Source: Erythrobacter sp. YJ-T3-07 (GTDB lineage Bacteria > Pseudomonadota > Alphaproteobacteria > Sphingomonadales > Sphingomonadaceae). Taken from it: a DNA stretch of 64,000 nt. The notes below the pieces were generated by a model. The model was not told the DNA's origin, searched no databases, and saw only the letters and a program-made list of their open reading frames with translations. The stretch covers positions 558,001 through 622,000 of the forward strand of contig NZ_JAEAGP010000001.1 in the NCBI RefSeq assembly GCF_015999305.1, in the 5' to 3' direction. The position numbers were made by a program, and so were the translations under genes. Positions within the stretch are counted from its first letter, which is position 1. Every line of letters begins with the position of its first letter. Positions 43,067-52,051 of the stretch are shown here, piece after piece.

Positions 43067-44191
43067 CTAGCTCAGCCGCCCATCCGCATCGAAGCGCAGC
43101 GCGACGGGCACCTCGATCGCGGGCAGCGGCGGCATTTCGCCGCGCTTGAGCGAGAGGACATAGGCCAGCACGGCGGCGATCGCGCCGTACAGATCCTCGC
43201 AAATCATCTGCCGTTCGCGGCTGGTGAAGTAGACCGAACGGGCGAGCTGCGGATATTCGAGCGTCGGCAGGCCGAATTCGCGCGCCAGCTCCTTCATCGC
43301 CAGCGCCTTCTCTCCGCGCCCCTTGGCGAGCACGATCGGGGCGGAGGCTTTCTCGGGGTCGTAGCTGAGCGCGACCGCGAAGTGGGTCGGGTTGGTGATC
43401 ACGAACTGCGCCTCGCGCATCGCGCCCGAGACCGAGCCTGCGGCAATGTCGCGCTGGCGCTGGCGGCGGGCGGACTTCGCTTCGGGAGAGCCCTCGCTCT
43501 CCTTGTTCTCGTCCTTCATTTCCTGATAGCTCATCTTGAGCTTCTTGTTCCGGCGGACCCACTGGATCGGCAGGTCGACCGCCGCGATAACCACCAGCCC
43601 GCCGCACAAGACGAGGAACAGCGAGATGACGGACCACCACGCGGTGGTGAGCTGCTGCGACAGGTTGCCGCGTCCCAGGCCCAGCAGGCTCTCGTAGGAA
43701 TAGCTCCACCACAGCGCCGCAAGCCCGCCCAGCAGCACGACCTTGAGGATGCCCTTGCCCATCTCGATCAGCCCGTTGGGGCCGAACATCCGTTTGAGGC
43801 CAGAGGCCGGGTTGATCCGCGTGTGCTTGAATTCGAGGTTCTTGGCGACGAACCGCCCGCGCCCGAACGCCAGCTGGCTGACCAGCGTGACCAGAATGAC
43901 CGGCACCGCGAGTGCGAAGATCGGCGGCAGCGCGGCGGTCAGCCCTTCCATCATCAGCCGGTCGGGCCGGAAATCGACGATCTCGCTCGAATCGAACTGG
44001 AAGCTTTCGCGCAAAAGGTTGGAAATCTCGCTCAGCAGCCAAGGTCCGGCAAAGGCGAGCCAGGCCGCACCGACCAGCATGACCGCCGCCGTGCCCAGAT
44101 CTTTCGAGCGCAGCACATCGCCCTTGTTCGCGGCGTCGCGCAGGCGCTTCTCGGTTGGCGCAAATGTCTTCTCGCCCGCAGTCTCGCTCAT
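43067..44191 (-). CDS. flhB: Flagellar type III export protein FlhB
   Basis: FlhB is a membrane component of the export gate and sets substrate specificity by self-cleavage. From the ATG at 44191 (overlapping the fliR stop as ATGA) it is 374 residues, with four membrane helices and a cytosolic domain containing the autocleavage motif N267-P-T-H. The frame is open far upstream, but those codons are the fliR and fliQ region read in another frame and are not part of the protein. Confidence 0.95.
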   Translation of the reverse strand: MSETAGEKTFAPTEKRLRDAANKGDVLRSKDLGTAAVMLVGAAWLAFAGPWLLSEISNLLRESFQFDSSEIVDFRPDRLMMEGLTAALPPIFALAVPVILVTLVSQLAFGRGRFVAKNLEFKHTRINPASGLKRMFGPNGLIEMGKGILKVVLLGGLAALWWSYSYESLLGLGRGNLSQQLTTAWWSVISLFLVLCGGLVVIAAVDLPIQWVRRNKKLKMSYQEMKDENKESEGSPEAKSARRQRQRDIAAGSVSGAMREAQFVITNPTHFAVALSYDPEKASAPIVLAKGRGEKALAMKELAREFGLPTLEYPQLARSVYFTSRERQMICEDLYGAIAAVLAYVLSLKRGEMPPLPAIEVPVALRFDADGRLS

Positions 44192-44973
44192 GATGCCATC
44201 ACGCTTTCGGCCTGGGCGAGCGCGACCTGCACCAGATCGGTAAACTGGTCGTAGATCAGCGGGGCAGCGATGATCAGCGCGGCGATCCCCGCGAGCACGC
44301 CCGCAGGCAGGCCCAGCGCGAACAGGTTGAGCGAGGGGGCCGAACGGCTGAGGATCCCGGTGACGATCTGGACGAGCAGCAGGATCAGGGTGACCGGCAG
44401 CGCGATCCGTAGCGCGGTTTCGAACAAAGTGCCGCCGAACATGAAGATCGTCTCGAACCGCTCGGGCCCGATCCACGTCTGGCCCGGCGGGAACGCGCGA
44501 TAGCTTTCGGTGACCAGCGCCAACCAGTGCAGATGCGCATTGGTGGCGAGGAAGATCAGCGTCAGCACGATGATGAAGTACTGGCCGAAGGCGGTGGTGC
44601 TGCCGCCGCCATTGGGATCGGTGGTGGTCGCCATGCTCAGCCCCATGCTGCCGCCGATCACTTCGGCGGCGATGGTCGGCGCGGCGAAGGCGATCTGCAG
44701 GACGAAGCCCAGCATCAGGCCGATCAGCGCCTCGCCCGCCAGCGCCAGCATCCCGTCCAGCGTCAGCAGGGCGGGGGGCGTGGCGACTTCGGGCAGCCAG
44801 ATCGAAATGAAGATCGCCATCGCGCCGGTGAACGAGATGCGGACGACCACCGGCACGTTTGACGCGCCGAAGAAGGGCGCGGCGAGCAGCGCGGCACCCA
44901 CCCGGGTCATCAGGAACACGACCCGCCAGATGTCGGCCTCGAAACCGCCAAGTCCGAAATCGAGCGCGATCAT
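44188..44973 (-). CDS. fliR: Flagellar export gate protein FliR
   Basis: The 261-residue, highly hydrophobic protein has the FliR pattern (FLMTRVGAALLAAPFFGASNVPVVVRI, LIGLMLGFVLQIAFAAPTIAAEVIGGSMGLSMA). FliR, FliQ and FliP form the core export channel. It overlaps flhB by four bases. Confidence 0.94.
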   Translation of the reverse strand: MIALDFGLGGFEADIWRVVFLMTRVGAALLAAPFFGASNVPVVVRISFTGAMAIFISIWLPEVATPPALLTLDGMLALAGEALIGLMLGFVLQIAFAAPTIAAEVIGGSMGLSMATTTDPNGGGSTTAFGQYFIIVLTLIFLATNAHLHWLALVTESYRAFPPGQTWIGPERFETIFMFGGTLFETALRIALPVTLILLLVQIVTGILSRSAPSLNLFALGLPAGVLAGIAALIIAAPLIYDQFTDLVQVALAQAESVMAS

Positions 44974-44982
44974 GGCGCTGCT

Positions 44983-45255
44983 CTAATCCCCGATCCGGGC
45001 GATCTCGACGAAGATGTCCTGGGTAAAATCGGTCACCAGCGCCATCATCGATGCGCCCAGCACCACCAGCACGAAGGCCACTGCCGCCAGCTTGGGGACG
45101 AAGGTCAGCGTCTGTTCGTTGACCGAGGTCGCCGCCTGGATCAGCCCGATGACCAGGCCCAGGCCCAGCGCGGCGAGCAGGATCGGCGCGGCGACCAGCG
45201 CGGTGGTCCACAGCATCCGGTCGGCCAGCGAGAGAAGGACGGACATTTCATCCAT
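44983..45255 (-). CDS. fliQ: Flagellar export gate protein FliQ
   Basis: The 90-residue protein has two membrane helices and the FliQ segment LVIGLIQAATSVNEQTLTFVPKL. Four copies line the export channel with FliP and FliR. Ten bases separate it from fliP and from fliR. Confidence 0.95.
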   Translation of the reverse strand: MDEMSVLLSLADRMLWTTALVAAPILLAALGLGLVIGLIQAATSVNEQTLTFVPKLAAVAFVLVVLGASMMALVTDFTQDIFVEIARIGD

Positions 45256-45264
45256 TGGTCAGGC

Positions 45265-46041
45265 TCACACGAAGCTTGAGGCGAGGGAGCCCATCAGCAG
45301 CGACCAGCCGTCCACCAGGACGAACAGCAGCAGCTTGAAAGGCAGCGAAACGAGCATCGGGCTCATCATCATCATCCCCAGGCTCATCAGGACGGAGGAC
45401 ACGACGAGGTCGATCACGAGGAACGGCAGGAACAGCATGAAGCCGATCTGGAACGCGGTCTTCAGCTCGCTGGTCACGAAGGCAGGCAGCAGGATCGAGA
45501 AGGGCACGTCCTGCGGGCTCGCGAACTTGGGCGCATTGGCGATGTCGGCGAACATCTGCAGATCGTTCTCGCGCGTCTGGCGGATCATGAATTTATGAAC
45601 TTCGCCCCCGGCGCGCTCGATCGCGACCTCGGCATTGATGCTCCCCGCCGAATAGGGCTCGATCGCGGCGGTGTTCACCCGGTCCAGCGTCGGGGCCATG
45701 ATGAACAGCGAAAGGAACAGCGAAATCCCGATCAGCACCTGATTGGGGGGCGACTGTTGCAGGCCCAGCGCCTGCCGCAGGATCGCCAGCACCACGATGA
45801 TCCGCGTGAAGCTGGTCATCATCAGCAGGATCGCGGGCAGGAAGGTCAGCAGCCCCATCACCAGCAGCAGCTGGAGCGAGAGGCTCAGCGGTTCGCCGCC
45901 CGCGCCGCCAAGCTCGCCGAAGGCGCGGTCGAGCGCGCCAGCGGCGGCACTGTCGGTGGGCACGGCGGTGGCCGCGTGCGCGATCCCGGTATAGGCAAGC
46001 GCGCCGAAAGTGGCGGCCCATCTGGCGAGGCGTGCGATCAC
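45265..46041 (-). CDS. fliP: Flagellar export gate protein FliP
   Basis: The 258-residue protein has an N-terminal signal peptide and the FliP signatures LLTFLPAILLMMTSFTRIIVVLAILRQALG and FLVIDLVVSSVLMSLGMMMMSP. Five copies form the channel core. The start overlaps the fliO stop by four bases. Confidence 0.96.
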   Translation of the reverse strand: MIARLARWAATFGALAYTGIAHAATAVPTDSAAAGALDRAFGELGGAGGEPLSLSLQLLLVMGLLTFLPAILLMMTSFTRIIVVLAILRQALGLQQSPPNQVLIGISLFLSLFIMAPTLDRVNTAAIEPYSAGSINAEVAIERAGGEVHKFMIRQTRENDLQMFADIANAPKFASPQDVPFSILLPAFVTSELKTAFQIGFMLFLPFLVIDLVVSSVLMSLGMMMMSPMLVSLPFKLLLFVLVDGWSLLMGSLASSFV

Positions 46042-46361
46042 GCAGCGTGCTCCTGTGCGATGGTTGTGGTGCCGATGTCGCTAGCGGTGTCGGGCGTCTT
46101 GGCGCGCGCCGGAGCCTCGGCCAGACGCGTCAGCCCGCCCTTGGAGGTAGAGACGAGGATCTCACGCCCGTGAAACTCGATCACCGCGAGCCGCAGGGTG
46201 GGGGAGAGCATAGTGGTCTCGATGATGCGGACCGCTTTTTCCCCGCCACCGCCGGGTGCGCCCAGCTGGCCCTGCATCCGCTTGGCCAGCTTCAGGCTGC
46301 CCCAGATCATCCCCCCGATCAGCGGCAGCAGGATCAGCAGCTTGAGGATGTAGATCAGCAT
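46038..46361 (-). CDS. fliO: Flagellar biosynthesis protein FliO
   Basis: The 107-residue protein has one N-terminal membrane helix (MLIYILKLLILLPLIGGMIWG) and a small cytosolic domain (VRIIETTMLSPTLRLAVIEFHGREILVSTSKGG). FliO assists assembly of the FliP ring. Its ATG at 46361 overlaps the fliN stop as TAATG; the same frame is open further upstream inside fliN and fliM but is not coding there. Confidence 0.9.
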   Translation of the reverse strand: MLIYILKLLILLPLIGGMIWGSLKLAKRMQGQLGAPGGGGEKAVRIIETTMLSPTLRLAVIEFHGREILVSTSKGGLTRLAEAPARAKTPDTASDIGTTTIAQEHAA

Positions 46362-46717
46362 TACAGCTGCTCCACCGTCGGCGGCGGTGCGCGCCGGTCT
46401 TCGATCGGTGCACCGTCCGCGCCGCGCACGGTCGGCTGCGGCGCGCTGGTCGGGGTGGACGCAGGTGCGCCCGCGCCGGAGAGCTCCAGGATGCGGATCG
46501 CGAAGCGATTGCCCTGCGCGACCACTTCGCCGCGCGCGATCAGGCGGCCATTGACCATGATGTCCAGCGGCTCGTCGGTCAGCCGGTCGAGTTCGACCAG
46601 GCTGTTCTCGCCCAGCGCCATGATCTCGCGCAGCGGCAGGTTCTTGCGTCCCAGCTCCACCGTCAGGCGAACGTCGATTTCCTGGATCAGGCCGTAGCCA
46701 TCGAATGGCATGGTCAT
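46361..46717 (-). CDS. fliN: Flagellar motor switch protein FliN
   Basis: The 118 residues include a SPOA domain (DVRLTVELGRKNLPLREIMALGENSLVELDR, LDIMVNGRLIARGEVVAQGNRFAIRIL). FliN forms the base of the C-ring and helps dock the export ATPase complex. The C-terminal tail of about 35 residues is Pro/Ala rich. Three bases separate it from fliM. Confidence 0.94.
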   Translation of the reverse strand: MTMPFDGYGLIQEIDVRLTVELGRKNLPLREIMALGENSLVELDRLTDEPLDIMVNGRLIARGEVVAQGNRFAIRILELSGAGAPASTPTSAPQPTVRGADGAPIEDRRAPPPTVEQL

Positions 46718-46720
46718 GGC

Positions 46721-47617
46721 TTAGATGTCCTTCGCAAGTGCGGTGTAGTGGATTTCGAGCGCGACCCGATCGTCGAGCGCGCCCACCGCCCCCAGGGCGA
46801 TGGTGATGTCGGCAATCGACAGCGGAACGCTGCGATGGATCGAGACCGGCAGCAGCGCGCCGACCTGCAATCCGGCGATCCGGTGCAGCGGCAGCGTCAT
46901 GTCGACCAGCGTTGCGGTCGCCGTCATCTCGACATGGGCGAGCGGCGAGCGGTCGAGCGGCAGTTCGCCCAGCGTGCGGCGGACCGGCTTGCCCACGGGC
47001 GCCTCGCCCGCGAACTGGACGAAGGTCGTCTCGCACACCGCGATGGTGAGCATGAACTTGGGCGTATCGGGCCGGCTGACCGCGAAGGTCGCCAAGTGGA
47101 CCGGCGCCTGCGCGGAGGACGGGACGATCTCGCTCAGCATGGTCCCGCGGGCTGCGGCGGCCAGATCTTCGCGGCCGCTGGCCTCTGCACAGGCGGCCAG
47201 TACTTCGCCTTCGATCTGGCGCGAGAAGCGATCGGCCGAGGCGGGCAAGGCGCGCGCGTCTTCGGGCGCATCGCCGTCACCGCCCAGCATCCGGTCGAAT
47301 TCGCCGATCAGCGCGCCGATTTTGGCGCTGGCAAGGATGCCGAGCCCCTTCACCGGCAGCGCGAAACGCGCGTGGTGCATCCCCGAACCCAGCGTCTCCT
47401 CCAGCGCGTCCGCCGCGAAGGACGCGGTATCGACCAGTTCGACCTCGAGCTTGCGGGTATCGAACAGCGCGGCGAAGCGCGGCTGGAGCGCGCGCGCGAG
47501 CCGGGTGCCGAGCCGCGCGAAATCGCCTGCGACATCGATCGTCTCGAGCGAGTTCGACAGCAGCTGCTCGCAATGCTGCGCAGTGCGGATGCCGGTGGGA
47601 GACGCGGTTTCGATCAT
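46721..47617 (-). CDS. fliM: Flagellar motor switch protein FliM
   Basis: The 298-residue protein has a CheC-like middle domain and a C-terminal SPOA domain (MTATATLVDMTLPLHRIAGLQVGALLPVSIH). It lacks an obvious N-terminal LSQxEIDxLL CheY-binding peptide (it begins MIETASPTGIRTAQHCEQLL), so CheY contact may differ. It overlaps fliL by four bases. Confidence 0.88.
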   Translation of the reverse strand: MIETASPTGIRTAQHCEQLLSNSLETIDVAGDFARLGTRLARALQPRFAALFDTRKLEVELVDTASFAADALEETLGSGMHHARFALPVKGLGILASAKIGALIGEFDRMLGGDGDAPEDARALPASADRFSRQIEGEVLAACAEASGREDLAAAARGTMLSEIVPSSAQAPVHLATFAVSRPDTPKFMLTIAVCETTFVQFAGEAPVGKPVRRTLGELPLDRSPLAHVEMTATATLVDMTLPLHRIAGLQVGALLPVSIHRSVPLSIADITIALGAVGALDDRVALEIHYTALAKDI

Positions 47618-48204
47618 TGGATGATCAGCGACCGGAAATAGACGTTGTCGACCCCGCCGAAGCCTTCGTGCGCGATCAGTTCGTCATTGATCGCCTTCGT
47701 CAGGCGCTGCTGCAGCTTTTCCTTGCCCTGCGCGCTGGAAAGGTCGGCGGCGTCGGTCGAGGCGAGTTCGACCAGGATGCGCGAACGGATCGCGAGTTCA
47801 TGGTCGTGCAGCCACATCAGCACGCGCCCGTCCTTGTGGGTCGAGGCGGCGAGGCTGATCTGGACGAGATCAATTCCGCCCGCGAGGTTGGAGGTGAATT
47901 CGTCCTGGAATTCGTAATAGGCCGTGCGGTACTTGCTGCCGCCCGATCCGTGGACGACCTTGCCCTCTTCCTCACCCTTCTCGCTCTTGATGGCGTAGGG
48001 GTCTTCCTCGCCCTTCAGCACGTATTCTGGGCCGGTGTCTTCCTTCTTCTCGGCGGCGCCGCCGATCATGCCGGTGGCGAAGGCGGCATAGGTGCCGCCG
48101 CCGCCTGCGCCGAGCAGGACGATGGCCATCAGCAGCATCTTCATGAAGCCGCCCTTCTTCTTCTTGGGCGCGTCGTCAGCGGTCGTCTGGGCGTCGTTGC
48201 TCAT
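47614..48204 (-). CDS. fliL: Flagellar basal body-associated protein FliL
   Basis: The 196-residue protein has a Lys-rich cytosolic start (PKKKKGGFMKML), one membrane helix near residues 23-45, and a periplasmic domain (YYEFQDEFTSNLAGGIDLVQISLAAST, LLVELASTDAADLSSAQGKEKLQQRLTKAINDEL in pieces). FliL surrounds and supports the stator. The periplasmic linker is acidic. Confidence 0.92.
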   Translation of the reverse strand: MSNDAQTTADDAPKKKKGGFMKMLLMAIVLLGAGGGGTYAAFATGMIGGAAEKKEDTGPEYVLKGEEDPYAIKSEKGEEEGKVVHGSGGSKYRTAYYEFQDEFTSNLAGGIDLVQISLAASTHKDGRVLMWLHDHELAIRSRILVELASTDAADLSSAQGKEKLQQRLTKAINDELIAHEGFGGVDNVYFRSLIIQ

Positions 48205-48234
48205 GGTTAATTCCGTCTAGGTTCTGATGGTTAA

Positions 48235-49647
48235 TCAGGCGTAAATTCCGCCGTCGGATTTCGGGCCGGAGCCGGGCTGGCCGGAGCCTGCGCCGGGGCC
48301 GGTGTCGCGGCCCGCCTGACGCGCAGTGTCGCGCCGGTCGGACTGGCCATCGCCCGCAGCGCCGGAGTGGCGCGCATCGGCCTGGCCGCCGTGCGTCGCG
48401 GTGCCGCTCTGTGCGCCCGAGTGCTGCTGGTTCTGCTGGCTCGGGGCCTGCTGTGCCTCCGCCGCGCGGATATGCGGGCGGTCGGCGGCAAGCGCGGCGG
48501 CGAGCGAGCGCTGCGTTTCATTATCCTGCGCGGAGACCTGCACATCGAGCGTGCGGCCGCTGGTCTCGAAGGTCAGCGAGAGGTTGCCGAGTTCCTTGTG
48601 TGCGAGCGAGACGGTCGCGCTGCCACCGCCGGCACTGTCGCGCGCGGCGGCGATCCGGTCGACCAGCGCGGCCAGTTCGGGGAAGCCGGGCATGGTGCCG
48701 GCCGTGCCGCTCGCCGCGCCCAGCGGTGCGTGCGCTGCGCCCGCAGGGGTAGCACCCGCGAGGAGCGTTGCGGTGCCGGTGGGTGAGGATATGCCTGCCT
48801 GCTGACCATCGGTTGCACCGGCCCGGTCGGCCGCGCGCACGTTGATGCTGAAGCCCTGCTGCGCGTTGTCCGTATCGGCCTTGCCGGAGGCGGTGGTGGA
48901 GGCGAGTTTCGTGGCGAGCCGACCTGCCGCCTCGCCCTTCGCATCGCCGCGCTGCGCGCCGTCGCCCTTGCTCTCGCCTTTGCCCTCGCCGGGGGCGGAG
49001 CCGTCCTCTCCCCTGGTGGCCAGCGCCGTCGGATCGAGCGCAGTGGCGGCGCCTGCGCCACCCGCCGTGCGACCGGCGGGGGAGGCACCAGCTGCCTGAT
49101 CGCCGCCGGGCTGCCCGGTGCCGGTTGCGCCAGCAGGTATCGTCAGCCCGCGCATCGCCAGCAGTGCGAGCGGTTGTGCCGAGCCGGTGGCCTGCTGCGT
49201 AGCCGCCGCGCCGTCCTGCGCTGTCTGCCCCTTTGCAGCGCCATCGCTCTCCTTGGGCGAAATGGGCAGGGCAACGGCAATATCGGGCTGCGTACCCGGC
49301 AAGGTCTTGCCGGATGCCGCGCCAGTTGCCGCGTCCTTGCCGGTCTCGCCCGGCGTCGCGGTTTCGGTGTTGGGTGTGGCGGGGATCGCGACCGTTATCG
49401 GCAGCCCGCCAGCCTCGGTTGCAAGCGCCTGCGGATCGGCCCCGTCGGGCAGGGCGTCATCGCCGCCATCGCCCTCAACCGGCGCATCCGCGCCCTCTGC
49501 ATCGCTGTCCATGGCCGCTTTGCCCAGTGCCTCGGCAAAGGCACCGCGGAGCGTGCCGCCTGGCTCAAGCGGTGGCAGCCCGTCGAGCGGGACGCCGGGA
49601 ATGCGGGTCGATTTGGCGATGCCGAGGTCTAGGAATAGCGCTGTCAT
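48235..49647 (-). CDS. fliK: Flagellar hook-length control protein FliK
   Basis: The 470-residue protein is a long Ala/Gly/Pro/Thr-rich disordered region followed by a FliK C-terminal domain (ATVSLAHKELGNLSLTFETSGRTLDVQVSAQDNETQRSLAAALAADRPHI in pieces) and a Gln/His/Gly-rich tail. FliK measures the hook and triggers the FlhB switch. The start MTALFLDLGIAKS fits an export signal region. Confidence 0.88.
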   Translation of the reverse strand: MTALFLDLGIAKSTRIPGVPLDGLPPLEPGGTLRGAFAEALGKAAMDSDAEGADAPVEGDGGDDALPDGADPQALATEAGGLPITVAIPATPNTETATPGETGKDAATGAASGKTLPGTQPDIAVALPISPKESDGAAKGQTAQDGAAATQQATGSAQPLALLAMRGLTIPAGATGTGQPGGDQAAGASPAGRTAGGAGAATALDPTALATRGEDGSAPGEGKGESKGDGAQRGDAKGEAAGRLATKLASTTASGKADTDNAQQGFSINVRAADRAGATDGQQAGISSPTGTATLLAGATPAGAAHAPLGAASGTAGTMPGFPELAALVDRIAAARDSAGGGSATVSLAHKELGNLSLTFETSGRTLDVQVSAQDNETQRSLAAALAADRPHIRAAEAQQAPSQQNQQHSGAQSGTATHGGQADARHSGAAGDGQSDRRDTARQAGRDTGPGAGSGQPGSGPKSDGGIYA

Positions 49648-49724
49648 TGGGGTTCCCGTCTCCAGTTCCGCACGCGCTATTCAAGATGCGTGCCAAAGCG
49701 GGGAAGGGACGGGCAATCGGGCGC

Positions 49725-50111
49725 TCAGCGCGCGGCCAGCTTGTCCCGCAAGGTGGACGCGGCGGCCCGGTAATCCTCTTCCGCACGGCGGCGGCGGCGT
49801 TCGGTCTGGGCAAGCGCGGCGAGCGATGCTTCGGACTGGTTGCGCGCATCGCGGGCGTGGCGTTCCGCCGTCGCGCTCAGGTCACGCAGCTGGCTGCTCA
49901 TCGCGCCCGAGCGGCGCAGGCTCTGCGCATCGGTCGCATCGGTCAGCGAGGCGTAGTGGGTGGCGAGCGCGCGGGTCTTGGCCGACACCGCGTCGAGCCG
50001 GGCGCGCTGGGCCTCCGCCTCTGCCGCGGCGAGCGCGGACTGGCGCTGTTCGACCGTGCGGACCCGCTCGATCAGCCGGGTCCGCCTGCAGCGGCGCTGC
50101 TCAGGCGTCAT
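49725..50111 (-). CDS. fliJ: Flagellar FliJ-like protein
   Basis: The 128-residue protein is predicted to be nearly all coiled coil, very rich in Arg, Ala and Glu, as in FliJ, the export ATPase stalk. Identity rests on its position directly after fliI (11-base overlap) and its composition, since FliJ sequences diverge strongly. Confidence 0.75.
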   Translation of the reverse strand: MTPEQRRCRRTRLIERVRTVEQRQSALAAAEAEAQRARLDAVSAKTRALATHYASLTDATDAQSLRRSGAMSSQLRDLSATAERHARDARNQSEASLAALAQTERRRRRAEEDYRAAASTLRDKLAAR

Positions 50112-51432
50112 CTGCCATCAGCTCCTGCAACTGGCCAACCGCTTCGAACAGCGGGACATGTTCGGCGACATCCTGGCCGAGGAAGGCGGACATGCCTGCA
50201 TGCATCGCGATCGCCTTGTCGAGCGTGGCGTCCTGCCCCGGGCGATAGGCGCCCATCAGCACCAGATCGCGGTTTTCCTCGTACGTGGCGTTGAGCGCGC
50301 GGAATTTGCGTGCCGCGACGACATGCGCCGGGGGCACGATGTCGTTCATCACGCGGCTGAGCGAGGCGCCGACATCGACCGCAGGGTAGCGCCCACGCTG
50401 CGCGATGTCGCGCGAGAGCACGATATGCCCGTCGAGGATCGAGCGGGCGGTATCGACCACCGGATCGTTCTGGTCGTCGCCATCGGCGAGCACGGTGTAG
50501 ATCCCGGTGATCGCTCCGCCGGTCTCGGCGGAATTGCCCGCGCGTTCAATGAGTTTGGTGATGGTCGAAAGCGCGGAGGGTGGGTAGCCGCGCGCCGCGC
50601 CGGGCTCGCCCAGCAACATCCCGATCTCGCGCGCGGCGTGGGCCACGCGGGTCAGGCTGTCGAGGATCAGCAGCACCTTCTTGCCCTGGCTGCGCATCTC
50701 CTCGGCGATCGAGGTCGCGAGCATAGCACCGCGCAGGCGCAGGTTGGCCGCGTGATCGGCAGGCACCGCGACGATTGCGGTCCGCTCCCCTGCAGGACCG
50801 TTCATGTGGCGCGACACGAAGTCCGAGACTTCGCGCGCGCGCTCGCCGATCAGGCCGACCACGATCGCATCGGCTTCCGCGCCGCCCACGATCATGTCCA
50901 TCAGCACCGATTTGCCCACGCCGGAGCCGGCCATGATGCCCACGCGCTGGCCGATGCCGAGCGTGGTCAGCGCGTTGAGCGAGCGGATTCCGGTGTCGAA
51001 CGGCTGCGAGACGCTGGCCCGGTCGAGCGCGCCGGTACGCCAGCCCCCCGCAGGCCATTCCCTGCGTGCGAGCACCGGCCCGCCGCCATCGATCGGCTGG
51101 CCCGACGCATCGACCGCGCGGCCCAGGAATTCGCGGCCCACCGGGACCATCCCGGGGCGCCCTTCGGGGCGGACCATCGCGCCCGGGCGCAGCAGTACGG
51201 TGTCGCCCAGCATCATCATGATCGTGTTGCCGTTGCGAAAGCCGATCGCCTCCGCGAAATGGCGTTGCCCGCCGCCGTGGACGATCGAGCAGACGCTGCC
51301 GATCGGTACGCCCAGCCCGCTGACCTCGATCAGCCCGCCATCGCAGGCGGCCACGCGGCCGAAGCGGCGCGGGGCGAGGTCGACTGACCCGCCGGAAAAA
51401 TCGCCAAGCGTCTCGTCGATCAGGTTCAGCAT
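50101..51432 (-). CDS. fliI: Flagellum-specific ATPase FliI
   Basis: FliI powers unfolding and release of export substrates. The start at 51432 (MLNLIDETLGDFSGGSVDLA) gives 443 residues, the usual length. Walker A is GSGVGKS (169-175); the Walker B region is KKVLLILDSLTRVAHAARE, followed by GYPPSALSTITKLIERAGN. The C-terminal domain contains the DATLDKAIAMHAGM segment. It follows fliH by ten bases. Confidence 0.95.
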   Translation of the reverse strand: MLNLIDETLGDFSGGSVDLAPRRFGRVAACDGGLIEVSGLGVPIGSVCSIVHGGGQRHFAEAIGFRNGNTIMMMLGDTVLLRPGAMVRPEGRPGMVPVGREFLGRAVDASGQPIDGGGPVLARREWPAGGWRTGALDRASVSQPFDTGIRSLNALTTLGIGQRVGIMAGSGVGKSVLMDMIVGGAEADAIVVGLIGERAREVSDFVSRHMNGPAGERTAIVAVPADHAANLRLRGAMLATSIAEEMRSQGKKVLLILDSLTRVAHAAREIGMLLGEPGAARGYPPSALSTITKLIERAGNSAETGGAITGIYTVLADGDDQNDPVVDTARSILDGHIVLSRDIAQRGRYPAVDVGASLSRVMNDIVPPAHVVAARKFRALNATYEENRDLVLMGAYRPGQDATLDKAIAMHAGMSAFLGQDVAEHVPLFEAVGQLQELMADDA

Positions 51433-51442
51433 TACCGGGCCT

Positions 51443-52051
51443 TCAGCATTGGGAGAGCGCTTCGGCGATCGCCTGGCGCCACTGGCCGGGGCCATCCTCG
51501 ACCCCGCCGTCCTCGGTATCAATCCGCAGCCCGCCGCGTTCGATCGACGGGTCGGGCAGCAGGGTCAGCGCAGGGTCGACCAGCGGCTGGACCAGCGCGA
51601 GGTCGGTCGGATGAATTCGGATCACTCGCTCGTCAGTCTTGCGCTGGAGCAGCGCGGCGGCGGCTTCCACCCGGCGGGCAAGCCCTTCGGTGTCGAGCGC
51701 GAGCGGCAGCACCGCATCCTCGCACAGCGCGATCACGGTTTCCTGCAGGCGTTCGCGCAGCGACTGCGCGCTGTCCTCGTCGAAGCGCGCGAAGGCGAGC
51801 GTGATTGCTGCGCGCGCAGCGTCTTCCTCCGCGCGGATCGCGGCCATTTCGCGCATCGCAGCGTCGCGGCCTTCCTCGTAACCGCGCGCATGCGCCTCGG
51901 CCACCGGATCGCTCTTTGCAGGCGCGTCCGAATTGGCGGCGTAGGCGGGCTGCGCCTGCGTGTGCGCGCCCCGGAACGCGGCATTGGGGGTGAATCCGCG
52001 CCGCTCGCGCAGCTGGGTGACCGGCAGCCTATACGTAGTCATCGTCGGCAT
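51443..52051 (-). CDS. fliH: Flagellar assembly protein FliH
   Basis: The 202-residue protein has a helical middle with GYEEGRDAAMREMAAIRAEE and a C-terminal domain (VEAAAALLQRKTDERVIRIHPTDLALVQPL) of the V-ATPase stalk type that binds FliI. The start at 52051 overlaps fliG by 23 bases; Met4 (52042) is an alternative. Confidence 0.85.
   Translation of the reverse strand: MPTMTTYRLPVTQLRERRGFTPNAAFRGAHTQAQPAYAANSDAPAKSDPVAEAHARGYEEGRDAAMREMAAIRAEEDAARAAITLAFARFDEDSAQSLRERLQETVIALCEDAVLPLALDTEGLARRVEAAAALLQRKTDERVIRIHPTDLALVQPLVDPALTLLPDPSIERGGLRIDTEDGGVEDGPGQWRQAIAEALSQC

Noticed and set aside
43067..45211. A 714-codon minus-strand frame that includes flhB
   Set aside because: Codons above 44191 overlap fliR and fliQ in another frame and show no family similarity; FlhB starts at 44191.
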